A DNA stretch of 64,000 nucleotides from an uncultured Oscillospiraceae bacterium (GTDB taxonomy: Bacteria; Bacillota; Clostridia; Oscillospirales; Oscillospiraceae), in NCBI GenBank assembly GCA_934565655.1, contig CAKTIE010000004.1, positions 1-64,000 on the forward strand, given 5' to 3'. The first letter of the stretch is position 1. Every line of letters begins with the position of its first letter. Under the pieces are notes generated by a model. That model ran no database searches, was not told the origin of the DNA, and saw only the letters and a program-made list of their open reading frames with translations. Shown one piece after another: positions 42,001 through 50,882 of the stretch. The translations under genes were made by a program, and so were the position numbers.

Positions 42001-44540
42001 TCGACGGCATTACGCAGGTGGTGGTAAGCAACCGCTTCGAACTGACCGGTGAGGTGGGAATCGGCAACTTCCGGTATGTGCTAACCGGTATTAGCGCCGA
42101 AGCCTCCGTCGTTGTGGCGGGCGGCAACAGCTTTGCTGCGGAAAAGCAGAGCTGGTACTACGAAGAACCCAAGGCGACCGCCAGAGACTTTGCCAATGGC
42201 GCACTGTACTGGGTCATCAAGGTGGATGGAAAGGTTCTGCCCAAGGACACTGCCATTAAGGATGTCACGAATGCGGTCGGCGGGTCGGCTCACTTTATTC
42301 GGGACACCTCCCTTGTGGGCGTATATACGGGCAATTTGGGAACGAAGTCTCTCGCGGATTATGCGGATTTGGATTCGCTAATCGCCAGCGGCCTGCTGAC
42401 GGCCTTAAGCAGTAACTATACCGTTGCGAAAGAAGGCAACTATTCTCTGACGCTGACCCTGAATACAGAGATTCCCTTGCCGGAGGGTGATTCCCTTTAT
42501 CTGATTGTCAAGACCGAGCCGGATAAACTGCCCGCCAATAAACGAGACGCCTTTACCTATAACAATAAGCTGCAAAGCAGCTCCGACGGCACCAACTGGC
42601 TGGACCACAACACGGCCAGCAAGACCCTGTACGGCAGCGAAAATATCTTTAAGGAACTGGGCCGTGTCTTTACCTATCCCGGTTCCGGCGACTCCATCAC
42701 GGACATCCAGTCTGGCACAAATCAGACCATCAGCACAGGCGCGCTGAACGGAGCGGGTACCTATGTGGCCTGGCAGATTCATGTGAACTATGAGGGCAGC
42801 CTGTCCGGGCGGTACCGTGTGGTCGAGCAGATCCCGGATGGGATGGAGGTAACCTATGTCCGTATATGGTGGCTGGGATCTAAAGCAGTTCGGCAGGATC
42901 CCAAACCCACCTTTGCGCAGCTCACAGCTGAGGAAATCGCCGCCCTAGGCGGCAGCTGGACGGAATACGCGAAGGCCCTGCCCAGCAACAACGCGGGAAG
43001 CCAGACGAACTACTATTACACCAACGGTCAGCAGGTGATCTGGGATATTGACAATCTGGAAGCCGGAGGCGGATACCGGGACGAGTATGCCGTGGAGATA
43101 CAGATCGTCTGTAAGGTAACGGATCCTGACGTTCTTCTGGGCGGCGCGAGCAAGGTGTTCAACAATGAGGTCAGTCTGCAAAATTCCGGGGGAACGACCA
43201 TCGGCAGCGACAGCAATGGTGTGACAATCGAAAAACAGACGCTGTCCAAGCAAGGCACTTATAACCCCGAAACCAATGGCGGCCGGTATCCCTTTAAGAT
43301 CAAGCTGAATGAGTTGGGCGAGGATCTGGTCAGCGGCGAGGATACCATCACCCTGGTGGACGAGCTGAGCGATACCCTGATTCTGGACACCACTTCCATT
43401 CAGGTGGTGGACACCAGGACAGGCGAGACGGTAACTACCTGGACCTCTTCGGTGGAGGGACAGAAGCTGAAAATCGTCCTGCCGGACAACCTGCCTCTGA
43501 CCGTTACCTATGAGGCAACGGTCAACGCCGCACCGGGTCAGACCATCTCCATTTCCAACAACGCCCATTGGGAGGGCTATACCACCCCCAGCGGCGGCAG
43601 CGTTGAGGTCAAAGAATTCCATTATTCTACTGGCGGCACCGCTGGTGCGGACACTTCTCCCAGTGTAACAGTCAAAAAACTGGATCAATACAATACCAGC
43701 CAGACTCTTTCCGGCGCGACGTTCACATTGGTGGAGGGAACCTATGCTGACGGTACGTTTACCCCAACAACGGACGGCCTTTCCCTCCCCGGCACCACCG
43801 GCGAGGACGGCACCCTGACCTTCGGGAAAGAAAGTGGTCAGACCATGAAATATAACACGGTCTACTGCCTTACTGAAACAGCCGCCCCGGAAGGATATGT
43901 GCTGGATGCCGTGCCCCACTACTTCGCTGTGGCAAAGCAGCAGGAGGACGGGAAATGTCCCACCTTCCCGAATGGTGTGACCGTCTGGTATCAAAGCGCG
44001 GACTACACCTATCAGGCCTACAACCACAAGGGCGAAGCCACGGTGGCCAAGGCATTTTTGGATGCGGGCGGCAATCATCTGGCAAAAATCGACGGAGCCT
44101 ACCGTTTCGGAATCTATGCCGAAGCAAATCCCACCGGCAATCCGCTGCAAACGGTGACCATCACATACGCGAACAGCACGGTCACGCCGGAGAGCGGGAC
44201 AGCGAAGTTTACAAACCTGACCCTTGGGAAAATGTATTACATCTACGAGTTGGATGATAACGGCGTGCCGATCCGTGGAAACAATACGCTGGCCACGGTG
44301 AACGGCGCAAACTTCCTTGTCACCTATTCCAATGGCCCCGCGGTAACCATTCCCGAGAGCGGAACCGCCGCAGCCGCCGTTACCGTGACCAATCAGGTCT
44401 GTTATCCTGAACTGCCCCACACCGGCGGGGGCGGAACCACCCTGTATACCAAGGGAGGCGTCTTGTTAACGGCAAGCGCGATGTTCCTTCTGTTGTATTA
44501 CCATACAAAACGCAGAAAGGAGGAATCCGCATCCTCCTGA
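39078..44540 (+). CDS. Giant LPHTG surface adhesin / tip pilin
   Basis: 1820 residues. A cytoplasmic basic segment and one hydrophobic helix (about 25-50, ending ALILPAITMEKG) form an unusual signal. Residues ~55-290 hold about nine His-x-His-x3-Cys units (e.g. HTHSEACY, HQHDDTCY, HTHTALCY) with paired Cys between. The body has DUF11/T-antigen-like and isopeptide Cna-B/SpaA domains; late ones show LTETAAPEGY E-boxes. The C-terminus is a sorting signal: LPHTG (1779-1783), membrane helix, KRRKEE tail. Largest gene of the operon, 19 nt after the signal peptidase gene. Likely adhesive tip. Confidence 0.88.
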   Translation: MKHGALQSAEKYTKAHQRKKRWYRVVTGLACVVVFCTVYALILPAITMEKGACEIPEHTHSEACYTQVTSATRTEPVCTIESLNLHQHDDTCYDSEGNLTCGYADFVVHQHDSACYDENGNLWCPLPEIETHEHTRSCYAVPETEEPVHQHTDQCYEQIKTLICELPTEPAEEAEPAEPELICEEKEIILHTHEPYESPEDPGCYDDDGNLICGKIQVLEHQHTDACFETVEEPADTETLTCTLPEDEKHTHTALCYGTWELTCDMEEHTHTEECSTAEETEATEPEEEMSGMEIDPSLPVMGTAYASGAKTRAYSVMTLDADTTGATDPVSVENYITGATLYYRTDENGEWTDVSGVTDIPGDADFKLKISYGNVPIDTLLAADGKMTYTLPALFRNATANGKITSGSAEVGTITVANNTVTLAFDTTWLKQQKTETNTVISGDFFVEAEVNLSQVDDNGTAQIVIGNTTITIDFDGDIVAQYGNVDLTKTVSAISEETDGDYLTYTLTVKAGADGCPDVKVVDCFAETQYIEEYVGVTGVSTATNDTDGPTETVGTGSVYIGAAPTVDKPIPDPAGEKPTKPGTLVWDIGDMAANETRTLTYRVKLKDAYTGVTAKGNLQNTANVYSKTYQRDSDTVTFTPRAGATMSKKASTFTPGENGGGAITYTIWVQANANNSYVLDNVKIMDALDGSIDNQNGTSAAIRQYLSYDETSFHLYQGGSNGQNGSSGLTEITAGTTLNITDTDNDGKKNDRFTYYVGSLAPGESKTLTYTVNVEPGVFVAAGNKDFKINNRACIYTDDSRTDGGVRLNGYMTSETIDRKVWSRKLAGGKQETESTVSMSGSVYDATGSPVTQITSPDSSFTVPAGSYKYQVAANEAGDWDLSSASMADSLGSQYMQFVGYVRVDAYTISRNAPGSGPDDAAAIANLSRRTPDQTAWVKVDGQTSFSFTPEQIGLAGKKAYLLTYYAQPTNIDGITQVVVSNRFELTGEVGIGNFRYVLTGISAEASVVVAGGNSFAAEKQSWYYEEPKATARDFANGALYWVIKVDGKVLPKDTAIKDVTNAVGGSAHFIRDTSLVGVYTGNLGTKSLADYADLDSLIASGLLTALSSNYTVAKEGNYSLTLTLNTEIPLPEGDSLYLIVKTEPDKLPANKRDAFTYNNKLQSSSDGTNWLDHNTASKTLYGSENIFKELGRVFTYPGSGDSITDIQSGTNQTISTGALNGAGTYVAWQIHVNYEGSLSGRYRVVEQIPDGMEVTYVRIWWLGSKAVRQDPKPTFAQLTAEEIAALGGSWTEYAKALPSNNAGSQTNYYYTNGQQVIWDIDNLEAGGGYRDEYAVEIQIVCKVTDPDVLLGGASKVFNNEVSLQNSGGTTIGSDSNGVTIEKQTLSKQGTYNPETNGGRYPFKIKLNELGEDLVSGEDTITLVDELSDTLILDTTSIQVVDTRTGETVTTWTSSVEGQKLKIVLPDNLPLTVTYEATVNAAPGQTISISNNAHWEGYTTPSGGSVEVKEFHYSTGGTAGADTSPSVTVKKLDQYNTSQTLSGATFTLVEGTYADGTFTPTTDGLSLPGTTGEDGTLTFGKESGQTMKYNTVYCLTETAAPEGYVLDAVPHYFAVAKQQEDGKCPTFPNGVTVWYQSADYTYQAYNHKGEATVAKAFLDAGGNHLAKIDGAYRFGIYAEANPTGNPLQTVTITYANSTVTPESGTAKFTNLTLGKMYYIYELDDNGVPIRGNNTLATVNGANFLVTYSNGPAVTIPESGTAAAAVTVTNQVCYPELPHTGGGGTTLYTKGGVLLTASAMFLLLYYHTKRRKEESASS

Positions 44541-44598
44541 TGCGCGGCACGATCCCTTTACTACGCAGAAACTTAAAAAGAAGAAAGGAAGTCAAACA

Positions 44599-46104
44599 AT
44601 GAGACACGCAAGAAAACTTGCCAGTCTCCTGCTGGCTCTAATTATGGTTTTCGCTCTGGCTACTACCGCGTTTGCGGCAGAAAACACTACAATTTCTGCT
44701 CCCAAGGGAAGCACCCGAACCTATGATGTTTACCAGATCTTCACTGGTGACCTCCATGAGGGTGTTCTGTCCAACATCAAGTGGGGCAAGAACGGCACCG
44801 GCGCCGAAGGAGCTGCTGTCGATCAGAACACTCTGGCCGCTCTGGCCGCTGTGAATGGTAAGAGCGACACCGAAAAGTTAACGGAGATTCAGAAATATGT
44901 GAAACTGGATTCTGAAAAAATCGGTACGATTTCCAATGATAATTCGCTGACCGTACCCACCGGCTACTATCTGATCAAGAACACCGGCCCTGTCAATGAC
45001 GGTGAAGCCTACTCCCTGTATGTAGTCCAGGTTGTCGGCCCCACGACTATCTCTCCAAAGGTTGGAACCACAACCTCCGATAAGAAGGTTAAGGACACCA
45101 ATGACAGCGCGGCGAACTCCACCACTGATTGGCAGGATTCCGCAGACTACGATATCGGCGATGCCGTACCCTTCAAGCTGAGCGCCACCATTGCGCAGGA
45201 TTACGCCAACTACAACCACGGCTACAAGCTGACCTTCCACGATAAGGAAGACGCTGGCCTGAGCTTCAATGCCAGTTCCGTCAAGGTCTATGTAGATGGT
45301 AAGGAAATTACTTCCGGCTTTACCGTTGTGACCGAAAACTTGGGTGATGGCTGCACCTTTGAGGTCCGCTTTGCCAACCTGAAGGAGATTACCTCTGTCC
45401 ACGCCGGAAGTGTCATTTCTGTTGAGTATACCTCCACGCTGAACAATCAGGCCGTTATTGGCTCTGCTGGCAACAAGAACACCTCCCATGTGACCTATAC
45501 CAACAACCCCAATGACGAACAGGCCGGCGAAAACGGCAAGACCCCCGATGATGTTGTCATCGTATTCACCTACCAGACCATCGTCAACAAGGTTACCAAG
45601 AACCCCGCCTATGATGCGTCCAAGGATACCGAAAAAGATGGCACCGACAGCGACGGCAACAAGGAATTCATCCCTCTGAAGGGCGCAGGCTTCACCCTGT
45701 ATAAGAAGAACGCTTCTGGTACATATAAAGCTGTAGGGTCCGAGCTTAAGGGTGAGGACATGACCACTTTTACCTGGAGTGGCCTGGATGATGGCGACTA
45801 CAAGCTGGTCGAGACCACCACGCCCTCTGGCTACAATACAATTCCCGATATCGAGTTCACCATTACGGCTACTCACGAGGTGTCTTCCGATAACCCCACG
45901 CTGATATCCCTCAGTGGCGGTGATAAGTTCACCGGAGTGATTTCCACCGGTGTTGTTTCTGCCAACATTGAGAACCAATCTGGTGCACAGCTTCCCTCCA
46001 CCGGCGGCATCGGCACCACCATCTTCTATGTCCTCGGCTCTATTCTGGTCATCGGCGCGGCTGTGCTGCTGGTCACCAAGAAGCGCATGAGCACCAAGGG
46101 CTAA
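44599..46104 (+). CDS. Major pilin, SpaH/EbpB-like, LPSTG-anchored
   Basis: 501 residues. Sec signal 1-26 (cut after TTAFA), N-terminal domain carrying the probable pilin-motif lysine in TTISPKVGTT, a central isopeptide domain, and a C-terminal Cna-B domain with E-box LVETTTPSGY, then sorting signal LPSTG (about 465-469), membrane helix and KKRMSTK tail. Codon use is the most T/A-ending of the operon, typical of highly expressed major pilins. AGAAAGGAAG ribosome site; followed by a strong hairpin before the sortase. Confidence 0.92.
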   Translation: MRHARKLASLLLALIMVFALATTAFAAENTTISAPKGSTRTYDVYQIFTGDLHEGVLSNIKWGKNGTGAEGAAVDQNTLAALAAVNGKSDTEKLTEIQKYVKLDSEKIGTISNDNSLTVPTGYYLIKNTGPVNDGEAYSLYVVQVVGPTTISPKVGTTTSDKKVKDTNDSAANSTTDWQDSADYDIGDAVPFKLSATIAQDYANYNHGYKLTFHDKEDAGLSFNASSVKVYVDGKEITSGFTVVTENLGDGCTFEVRFANLKEITSVHAGSVISVEYTSTLNNQAVIGSAGNKNTSHVTYTNNPNDEQAGENGKTPDDVVIVFTYQTIVNKVTKNPAYDASKDTEKDGTDSDGNKEFIPLKGAGFTLYKKNASGTYKAVGSELKGEDMTTFTWSGLDDGDYKLVETTTPSGYNTIPDIEFTITATHEVSSDNPTLISLSGGDKFTGVISTGVVSANIENQSGAQLPSTGGIGTTIFYVLGSILVIGAAVLLVTKKRMSTKG

Positions 46105-46137
46105 TTCCCAGATACATATCTGAAACGCACTGACATC

Positions 46138-46182
46138 CCGCTGTGAACGCCGGGGAGGGACTCCCTCCCCGGCCCACAGCGG
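46138..46182 (+). promoter_or_regulatory. Strong intra-operon hairpin between major pilin and sortase
   Basis: CCGCTGTG / CACAGCGG outer arms and CGCCGGGGAGGG-type inner stem closing on a three-base loop; no T-run follows. Probably an RNA-stabilising or partial attenuation element that lets the pilin be made in excess over the sortases. Sortase ribosome site AAGGAG follows directly. Confidence 0.65.
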
Positions 46183-46197
46183 CAAGGAGAACCCCGC

Positions 46198-47055
46198 ATG
46201 AAGAAGAAAAAAGGAAATTTCACAACGCTTCTGCTGATCCTGGTGCTTCTCGCGGGACTGTCCTTGCTGCTGTATCCTTCCGTCAGCGATTACTGGAACT
46301 CCTTCCACCAAACCCGCGCCATTGCCACGTATGCCGAAGAAGTCGCAAATTTGAACCAGGATCAATATGACGAAATCTGGGCCGCCACAAAGGCCTACAA
46401 TGCGTCTTTGGCAGAACGGGACAACGCCTACCTTCTGAGCGACGCACAGAAGGAGGAATACGCGCGGTTACTGGACATTTCCGGCCTTGGCATCATGGGC
46501 TATATCGAGATCCCGGAAATTGATGTGAGCCTGCCCGTATACCATGGCACGGAGGAATCCGTCCTCCAGATCGCCGTGGGGCATCTGGACTGGTCCAGCC
46601 TGCCCGTTGGCGGGGAGAGCACCCACTGCGTCCTTTCCGGTCACCGGGGCCTGCCCAGCGCCAAGCTGTTCACCAACCTGGCCAAACTCCGAGAGGGGGA
46701 TATCTTCCTGCTGCGCATTCTGGACGAGGTGCTGACCTATGAAGTGGATCAGATCCTCATCGTGGAGCCTCAGGAAGTCGAAGCGCTGCAAATCGTGGAG
46801 GGTCAGGATTACTGCACATTGGTGACCTGCACCCCCTACGGTATCAATACCCATCGGCTTTTGGTCCGGGGACACCGCATCGACAATGTGGAGGAGGCCA
46901 AAACCGTCCGCGTCACAGCCGACGCCGTCCAGATCGAACCGCTGTTAGTGGCGCCCATTGTGGCGATCCCGATTCTATTGTTACTGCTGATACTGCTTCT
47001 GCTGCCAAAGCGGCCCAAGACGAAACACGGAGGTGACGCCGATGAAGAGGATTAG
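46198..47055 (+). CDS. srtC: Class C (pilin-polymerising) sortase
   Basis: 285 residues with N- and C-terminal membrane helices (about 9-26 and 250-273), the class C layout. Catalytic His149 (LSGHRG), Cys211 (TLVTCTPYGINTHR) and Arg220. The usual DPW/F lid motif is not obvious; ERDNAY near residue 73 occupies its place. It would link LPXTG pilins through the pilin-motif lysine. The 3' end overlaps the next gene. Confidence 0.92.
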   Translation: MKKKKGNFTTLLLILVLLAGLSLLLYPSVSDYWNSFHQTRAIATYAEEVANLNQDQYDEIWAATKAYNASLAERDNAYLLSDAQKEEYARLLDISGLGIMGYIEIPEIDVSLPVYHGTEESVLQIAVGHLDWSSLPVGGESTHCVLSGHRGLPSAKLFTNLAKLREGDIFLLRILDEVLTYEVDQILIVEPQEVEALQIVEGQDYCTLVTCTPYGINTHRLLVRGHRIDNVEEAKTVRVTADAVQIEPLLVAPIVAIPILLLLLILLLLPKRPKTKHGGDADEED

Positions 47056-48052
47056 ACGCATGACTGCTGCGCTGCTCAGTGTGCTGGCAGTATTCCTTCT
47101 CCTGCCCTTGCAGGCTCTGGCGGCGGAAAGTATTGACTTGAACCAGGATGTAAGTTTGACCATTTCCTATCAAGATGGAAACACGCCCCTGGTTGGTGCA
47201 GAGTTTGACATTTTCCTGGTTGCCACAGTAGACGAATACGGCGAGCTGACCACCACAAAAGATTTCGCCCAGTTCCATGTCAATATCCGGGGCAAGGATG
47301 ACGAGGCCTGGCGGACACTGGCATCCACCCTGGAGGGCTATGTATTGCGGGATGATATTTCCCCCACAGACAGTGGAAAGACCAATGATAAGGGATTGGT
47401 TTCCTTTCCCACCGCCGGAAAGAGCCTGAAAGCGGGTTTGTACTTTGTACTGGGGTATCGACACACGCAAAATGGCTTCCACTATGATCCCACGCCATTC
47501 ATGGTAATGCTGCCTGGATTGGACAAAGAGAATAACATTTGGGTTTATGATGTAGCCGTCAATGCAAAGTTCGATTCATCCCAAATCCCTGATAACCCAG
47601 ATGACCATACCATCGACCGAAAGGTTCTGAAGGTCTGGGCCGATGATGGACATGAAAAAAATCGTCCCAAAGAGGTAATTGTTCAGCTTCTTCGTGACGG
47701 CAAGGTATATGATACCGTAACCCTGAACGCGGCAAACAACTGGCGGTACACCTGGACGGGATTGAATGATCGCTATACGTGGACCATTGTGGAGAAAGAG
47801 TTGGAGGGCTATACCGTGGAGGTCACACGGGAGGGTATCACTTTTGTGGTGACAAATAGCTACAATGAGGAAATTCCTGACGAACCTACTCCCACAACAC
47901 CTACCACGCCGGACAAACCTACTACACCTACAAAGCCGCCGCTGCCTCAGACTGGCCAGCTCTGGTGGCCGGTTCCAGTGTTGATTGCCGCCGGACTGCT
48001 CTTTGTCGTGATCGGCCTGGTGCGCCGCAGAGGTGCTGTTGATGAGGAATGA
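47042..48052 (+). CDS. Minor/basal pilin, LPQTG-anchored
   Basis: 336 residues. Sec signal 1-28, N-terminal beta domain (SLTISYQDGNTPLVGAEFDIFL), Cna-B domain with VIVQLLRDGKVYDTVTLN ... YTWTIVEKELEGY, a Pro/Thr-rich stalk (TPTTPTTPDKPTTPTKPP) and sorting signal LPQTG (301-305) with helix and RRR tail. The proline-rich tail next to the cell wall is typical of basal pilins. ATG 47042 lies four bases after GGAGGTGAC and inside the sortase gene end. Confidence 0.9.
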   Translation: MKRIRRMTAALLSVLAVFLLLPLQALAAESIDLNQDVSLTISYQDGNTPLVGAEFDIFLVATVDEYGELTTTKDFAQFHVNIRGKDDEAWRTLASTLEGYVLRDDISPTDSGKTNDKGLVSFPTAGKSLKAGLYFVLGYRHTQNGFHYDPTPFMVMLPGLDKENNIWVYDVAVNAKFDSSQIPDNPDDHTIDRKVLKVWADDGHEKNRPKEVIVQLLRDGKVYDTVTLNAANNWRYTWTGLNDRYTWTIVEKELEGYTVEVTREGITFVVTNSYNEEIPDEPTPTTPTTPDKPTTPTKPPLPQTGQLWWPVPVLIAAGLLFVVIGLVRRRGAVDEE

Positions 48053-48716
48053 AGAAAAAAATAGCAGAAAGCAAGAGGGCTTGCTGTTGATTACGATTGG
48101 GCTGCTGCTGATTGCAGCAGCCCTTTTCCTTGTATCTTACAACTTGTACGACGAGCTGCGGGCAGAGCAATCGGCCAGGCAAGCGGTAACCCAGCTGGAT
48201 GCGTATTTGCCCGCAGAGGCCGCTCCAGAGGCTCCCTCGGACTCCGCCGGGGATCAGGAGCCGTTGGTGAGCGATGAGCGGACTGTTATTCCGGACTATG
48301 TTCTATCCCCTAATATGGAAATGCCAGTGGAAACCATCAACGGAATAGACTTTATCGGTGTTTTAAGAATCCCAGCCTTGGAGCTGGAGCTGCCGATTAT
48401 CAGTGAGTGGAATTATCCCAATCTGAAAACTGCTCCCTGCCGGTACAGTGGGTCTGCCTATTTGAATAACCTGATTATTTGCGGCCACAACTACACTTCC
48501 CATTTCGGAACCTTAAAGAATCTCTGGGAGGGCGATATTGCCACCTTCACGGATATAGACGGAAATGTATTCATCTACAAAATGGCGGAGCGGGAGACAC
48601 TGAACCCCACAGATATAGAGGGAATGGAAAGTGGAAATTGGGATTTGACTCTGTTCACCTGTACCGTGGGAGGTCAAAGCCGTGTGACAATTCGTTTTGA
48701 GCTGGAGGAAGACTGA
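48042..48716 (+). CDS. Second sortase (class B/D-like)
   Basis: 224 residues: one N-terminal membrane helix (about 13-33), Pro/Ala/Glu linker, then a sortase barrel with His149 (IICGHNYTSHFG), Cys207 (LTLFTCTVGGQSR) and Arg214. No C-terminal helix, unlike the first sortase. It probably transfers the finished pilus or its basal pilin to the cell wall. Overlaps the minor pilin by 11 nt. Last intact gene of the operon; I see no clear terminator after it. Confidence 0.85.
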   Translation: MRNEEKNSRKQEGLLLITIGLLLIAAALFLVSYNLYDELRAEQSARQAVTQLDAYLPAEAAPEAPSDSAGDQEPLVSDERTVIPDYVLSPNMEMPVETINGIDFIGVLRIPALELELPIISEWNYPNLKTAPCRYSGSAYLNNLIICGHNYTSHFGTLKNLWEGDIATFTDIDGNVFIYKMAERETLNPTDIEGMESGNWDLTLFTCTVGGQSRVTIRFELEED

Positions 48717-48718
48717 TT

Positions 48719-48876
48719 CCTCCAAAAATAGAAACAGGCTTTCGCATCGGGAAATTGACGGTAGCTATGCCGACTGGGCACGAAAAAACGGCTATACCAT
48801 CCGGAACTGTGTCTGTGACTGCGATGGTTCCATTGAACTGGATACCCGCACCCTCCAGCGGGCCATATCGAGATAA
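48719..48876 (+). pseudogene. Gene fragment after the pilus operon
   Basis: An open frame of about 50 codons reading NRLSHREIDGSYADWARKN and ending GSIELDTRTLQRAISR before a stop at 48874. It looks protein-like but has no start codon or ribosome site. Probably the tail of a mobile-element gene cut off by rearrangement. Confidence 0.35.
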
Positions 48877-49223
48877 GCTTCAAACTGCGTGTCGGCTTCC
48901 TTGGTTTCCACCCACGCCCCGCTTTGGTAGGCGTAGTGTTTACACCTTAACCCAGTCCATCGTCACCACAGACTCGCAGACTATCGCTGCAAAGCTCAAC
49001 GGCGAATACATCCGTGCTAAAAATAACAACCAGCGGCTCTCTATCCTAGGGAGCCGCTCAGCTTACCATGGTACAAAACTCCATTATCATATTTGAAACC
49101 AGAAAGATACCGGGACAGCGCATTTTTTGCTGCCCCGGTATTCGTTTACGCATTGTCATCATCGCATAGCTCTTCACCAAACAGGCTGGGCAGGTAATCT
49201 CTCCTGCCATTGGCATCTTTACT
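48877..49223. other. Non-coding stretch in the island's decayed right part
   Basis: About 350 bp in which I find no coherent gene on either strand. The minus-strand frame here continues out of frame from the antitoxin remnant. A GAGCCGCT inverted pair near 49030-49060 is the only local structure. Confidence 0.4.
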
Positions 49224-49455
49224 TTAGTCATGGATTCCCAGTTCCTTTTCCACATCCTCCGCAGAGAAGTACCCCTGCTCCCCCCGGAGCGGCGACCCTT
49301 TTCCAGCTCTGTCATCAGCTTCTGCATCGCCATCAGCTTTTCATACTGGCGGTATTCCTCCATATCCAGAACCGCATAGCGGTCGTGACCATTCTTGGTC
49401 AGAAACAAGCTGTCCCACGGCAACATCCCGCAGAACCTCACCATTTTTCGATAAA
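49224..49455 (-). pseudogene. Phd/YefM-type antitoxin remnant with two frameshifts
   Basis: Three frames must be joined to restore the family: GEVLRDVAVGQLV, then FLTKNGHDRYAVLDMEEYRQYEKL ... LEKGRRSG, then EQGYFSAEDVEKELGIHD and a stop at 49224. The breaks fall near 49405 and in a six-C run at 49280-49285. No toxin gene adjoins. Disrupted, or sequencing error in the homopolymer for one of the breaks. Confidence 0.7.
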
Positions 49456-49576
49456 TGAAACAGGATGTAGTGAAACACGCCGCCCTTATCCCGGATGGAA
49501 TTTTGAATTGTCATGGGATTGGAGTGGTTTTCCCGTTTCCTGACATAACAATAGTAGAGGAAAAAGGCAGCGCAGA

Positions 49577-50284
49577 TTACTTCTGCTTCTTTCGATTCCC
49601 TTTCCCGTGCACCTGATACGGCACAGCTTTCCCGCGCTGATTATTGGGGCTTTTCAGGTGTTCGGACTTTTTGAGAATATTGATCTGCGTGACAAATTCC
49701 TCCGGGGTCAGTTTGTCATAGTCAATGCCAAGAGTCGCCAAAAACAAACGGGCTTTCTTTTCTTCCTCGGTGCCCTCGTAGTGCAGGGCGGTCTCCATCT
49801 GCTTTTGAATTTCGGCAACAGGAGAAGCGGTGTCTGCAGTAGTGCTGTCCTTCCTGTGGGCTTCCCGGATATCATGTAGGATGCCGTCAATGTCCTTATG
49901 AACCACATGGGAAAAGAAGTTTTCCTCGCTGACCTGCGCCAGCTCCAGGGTGCGTACATACAGATCATTTTCGCCGGGATTATGCTTTTCCATGATTTGC
50001 TTTCGGTTGGCTTCCAGAATGGCATTCATGTCATTGATCCGCATATCGGCAACGCGATCCACAAATATCTCAATGTCCACCAGAAAGCGCTGGAAGTCCT
50101 TGTGCAGAGCCAGTTCAGACAGCAGCCGGTTGTTGAGCTTTCCGCTTTTTAGCAATTCAATCATATCATCACTCAGATGCAGATCGTGCAGGTCTGTGTT
50201 TGGGTGATTTTTTGTTTCCGTCAGCCCCAGCAGATAGTCCGTGGATACACCGTAGAATTTCGCCAGGGTGACAATGCTGAATTC
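49577..50284 (-). pseudogene. XRE-family regulator lacking its N-terminal HTH half
   Basis: The frame enters at FSIVTLAKFYGVSTDYLLGL, the end of an XRE helix-turn-helix domain, then continues ~230 residues of helical sequence (MIELLKSGKLNNRLLSELALHKDFQRFLVDIE ...) to a basic tail. A stop lies directly upstream and a different frame precedes it, so the N-terminal ~40 residues are lost. An internal ATG at 50164 could still yield a 195-residue protein without DNA-binding domain. Confidence 0.65.
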
Positions 50285-50744
50285 TATTCACACTGTTCTT
50301 CTTCGCCGCTTCGCTTGCCACCCTGCGGCGTTCCTTGCTGTACGGCGCAGTCAGACGGAAAGCGAATCGTCCCTTGCAGAGTTCAAACTCCATACAGCCC
50401 GTGTCCGGGTCTGCATCGGTCTGGCGGAACTCATCGAGGTAAGCTACGGCGTAGGCAGTTTCTGGTATTGTTCGGTAAAAATCAAAGCCCCGATTCGCCC
50501 ATACAATGGACAGAACCAGGGCATCATATTTGTCAGCGACCCGCAGCTACGCGGCAGCACAAAAAATGTAGCAGAGAAGTCTGGCGGCAAGCGCAGACAG
50601 AAGGTGGAAATCATCTTCAACTTCGTAGACGAGGTGGAAATCCCCGTACTGGCAGAACCCATCATTGCAGAATCTACCCTTGGACGCAGAAAAACGGCGT
50701 GACCTTCACGGTCACACCGTTCTCTGCCCAAACCGCAAGACTTA
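50285..50744. other. Unresolved overlapping frames
   Basis: Two protein-like frames compete. Minus strand, open from 50546: includes FDFYRTIPETAYAVAYLDEF and FELCKGRFAFRLTAPYSKER, ending beside the XRE remnant. Plus strand, open to 50702: includes SFWYCSVKIKAPIRPYNGQ and KVEIIFNFVDEVEIPVLAEP. Neither has a convincing start or a family I recognise. Probably remnants of mobile-element genes. Confidence 0.3.
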
Positions 50745-50785
50745 TAGTTCCTTACGACTGTTAAGCCTTGTGTTTTCGGGACTTT
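50745..50785 (-). repeat. Right boundary repeat of the accessory island
   Basis: Minus-strand copy of the 36073-36112 sequence: AAAGTCCCGAAAAC - ACAA - GGCTTAACAGT - CG - TAAGGAACTA. It begins 5 bp beyond the tRNA-Ser CCA end. The inverted orientation relative to the left copy is unusual for ordinary attL/attR sites. Confidence 0.75.
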
Positions 50786-50790
50786 TCCGT

Positions 50791-50882
50791 TGGCGCAGTG
50801 GGAGGGATTCGAACCCTCGTGCCGCTTTTGACGACAACACGATTTCCAGTCGTGCTCGTTATGACCTCTTCGATACCACTGC
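50791..50882 (-). tRNA. tRNA-Ser (anticodon GGA)
   Basis: 92 nt including encoded CCA. Acceptor GCAGTGG pairs with CCACTGC; anticodon arm CGACTGGAAATCG gives GGA; long class II variable arm; T arm GAGGGTTCGAATCCCTC. It forms the right border of the accessory island, a common integration landmark. Confidence 0.95.

Noticed and set aside
48877..49096. Plus-strand frame of 113 codons (48755-49096)
   Set aside because: Pro/Thr/Arg-rich translation without family features; the neighbouring frame ending at 48876 is more protein-like, so this is probably a shadow.
36073..50882. A direct repeat of the tRNA-Ser 3' end as the second attachment site
   Set aside because: No copy of the tRNA 3' end is visible near 36 kb; only the downstream ~41-nt sequence recurs, and in inverted orientation.
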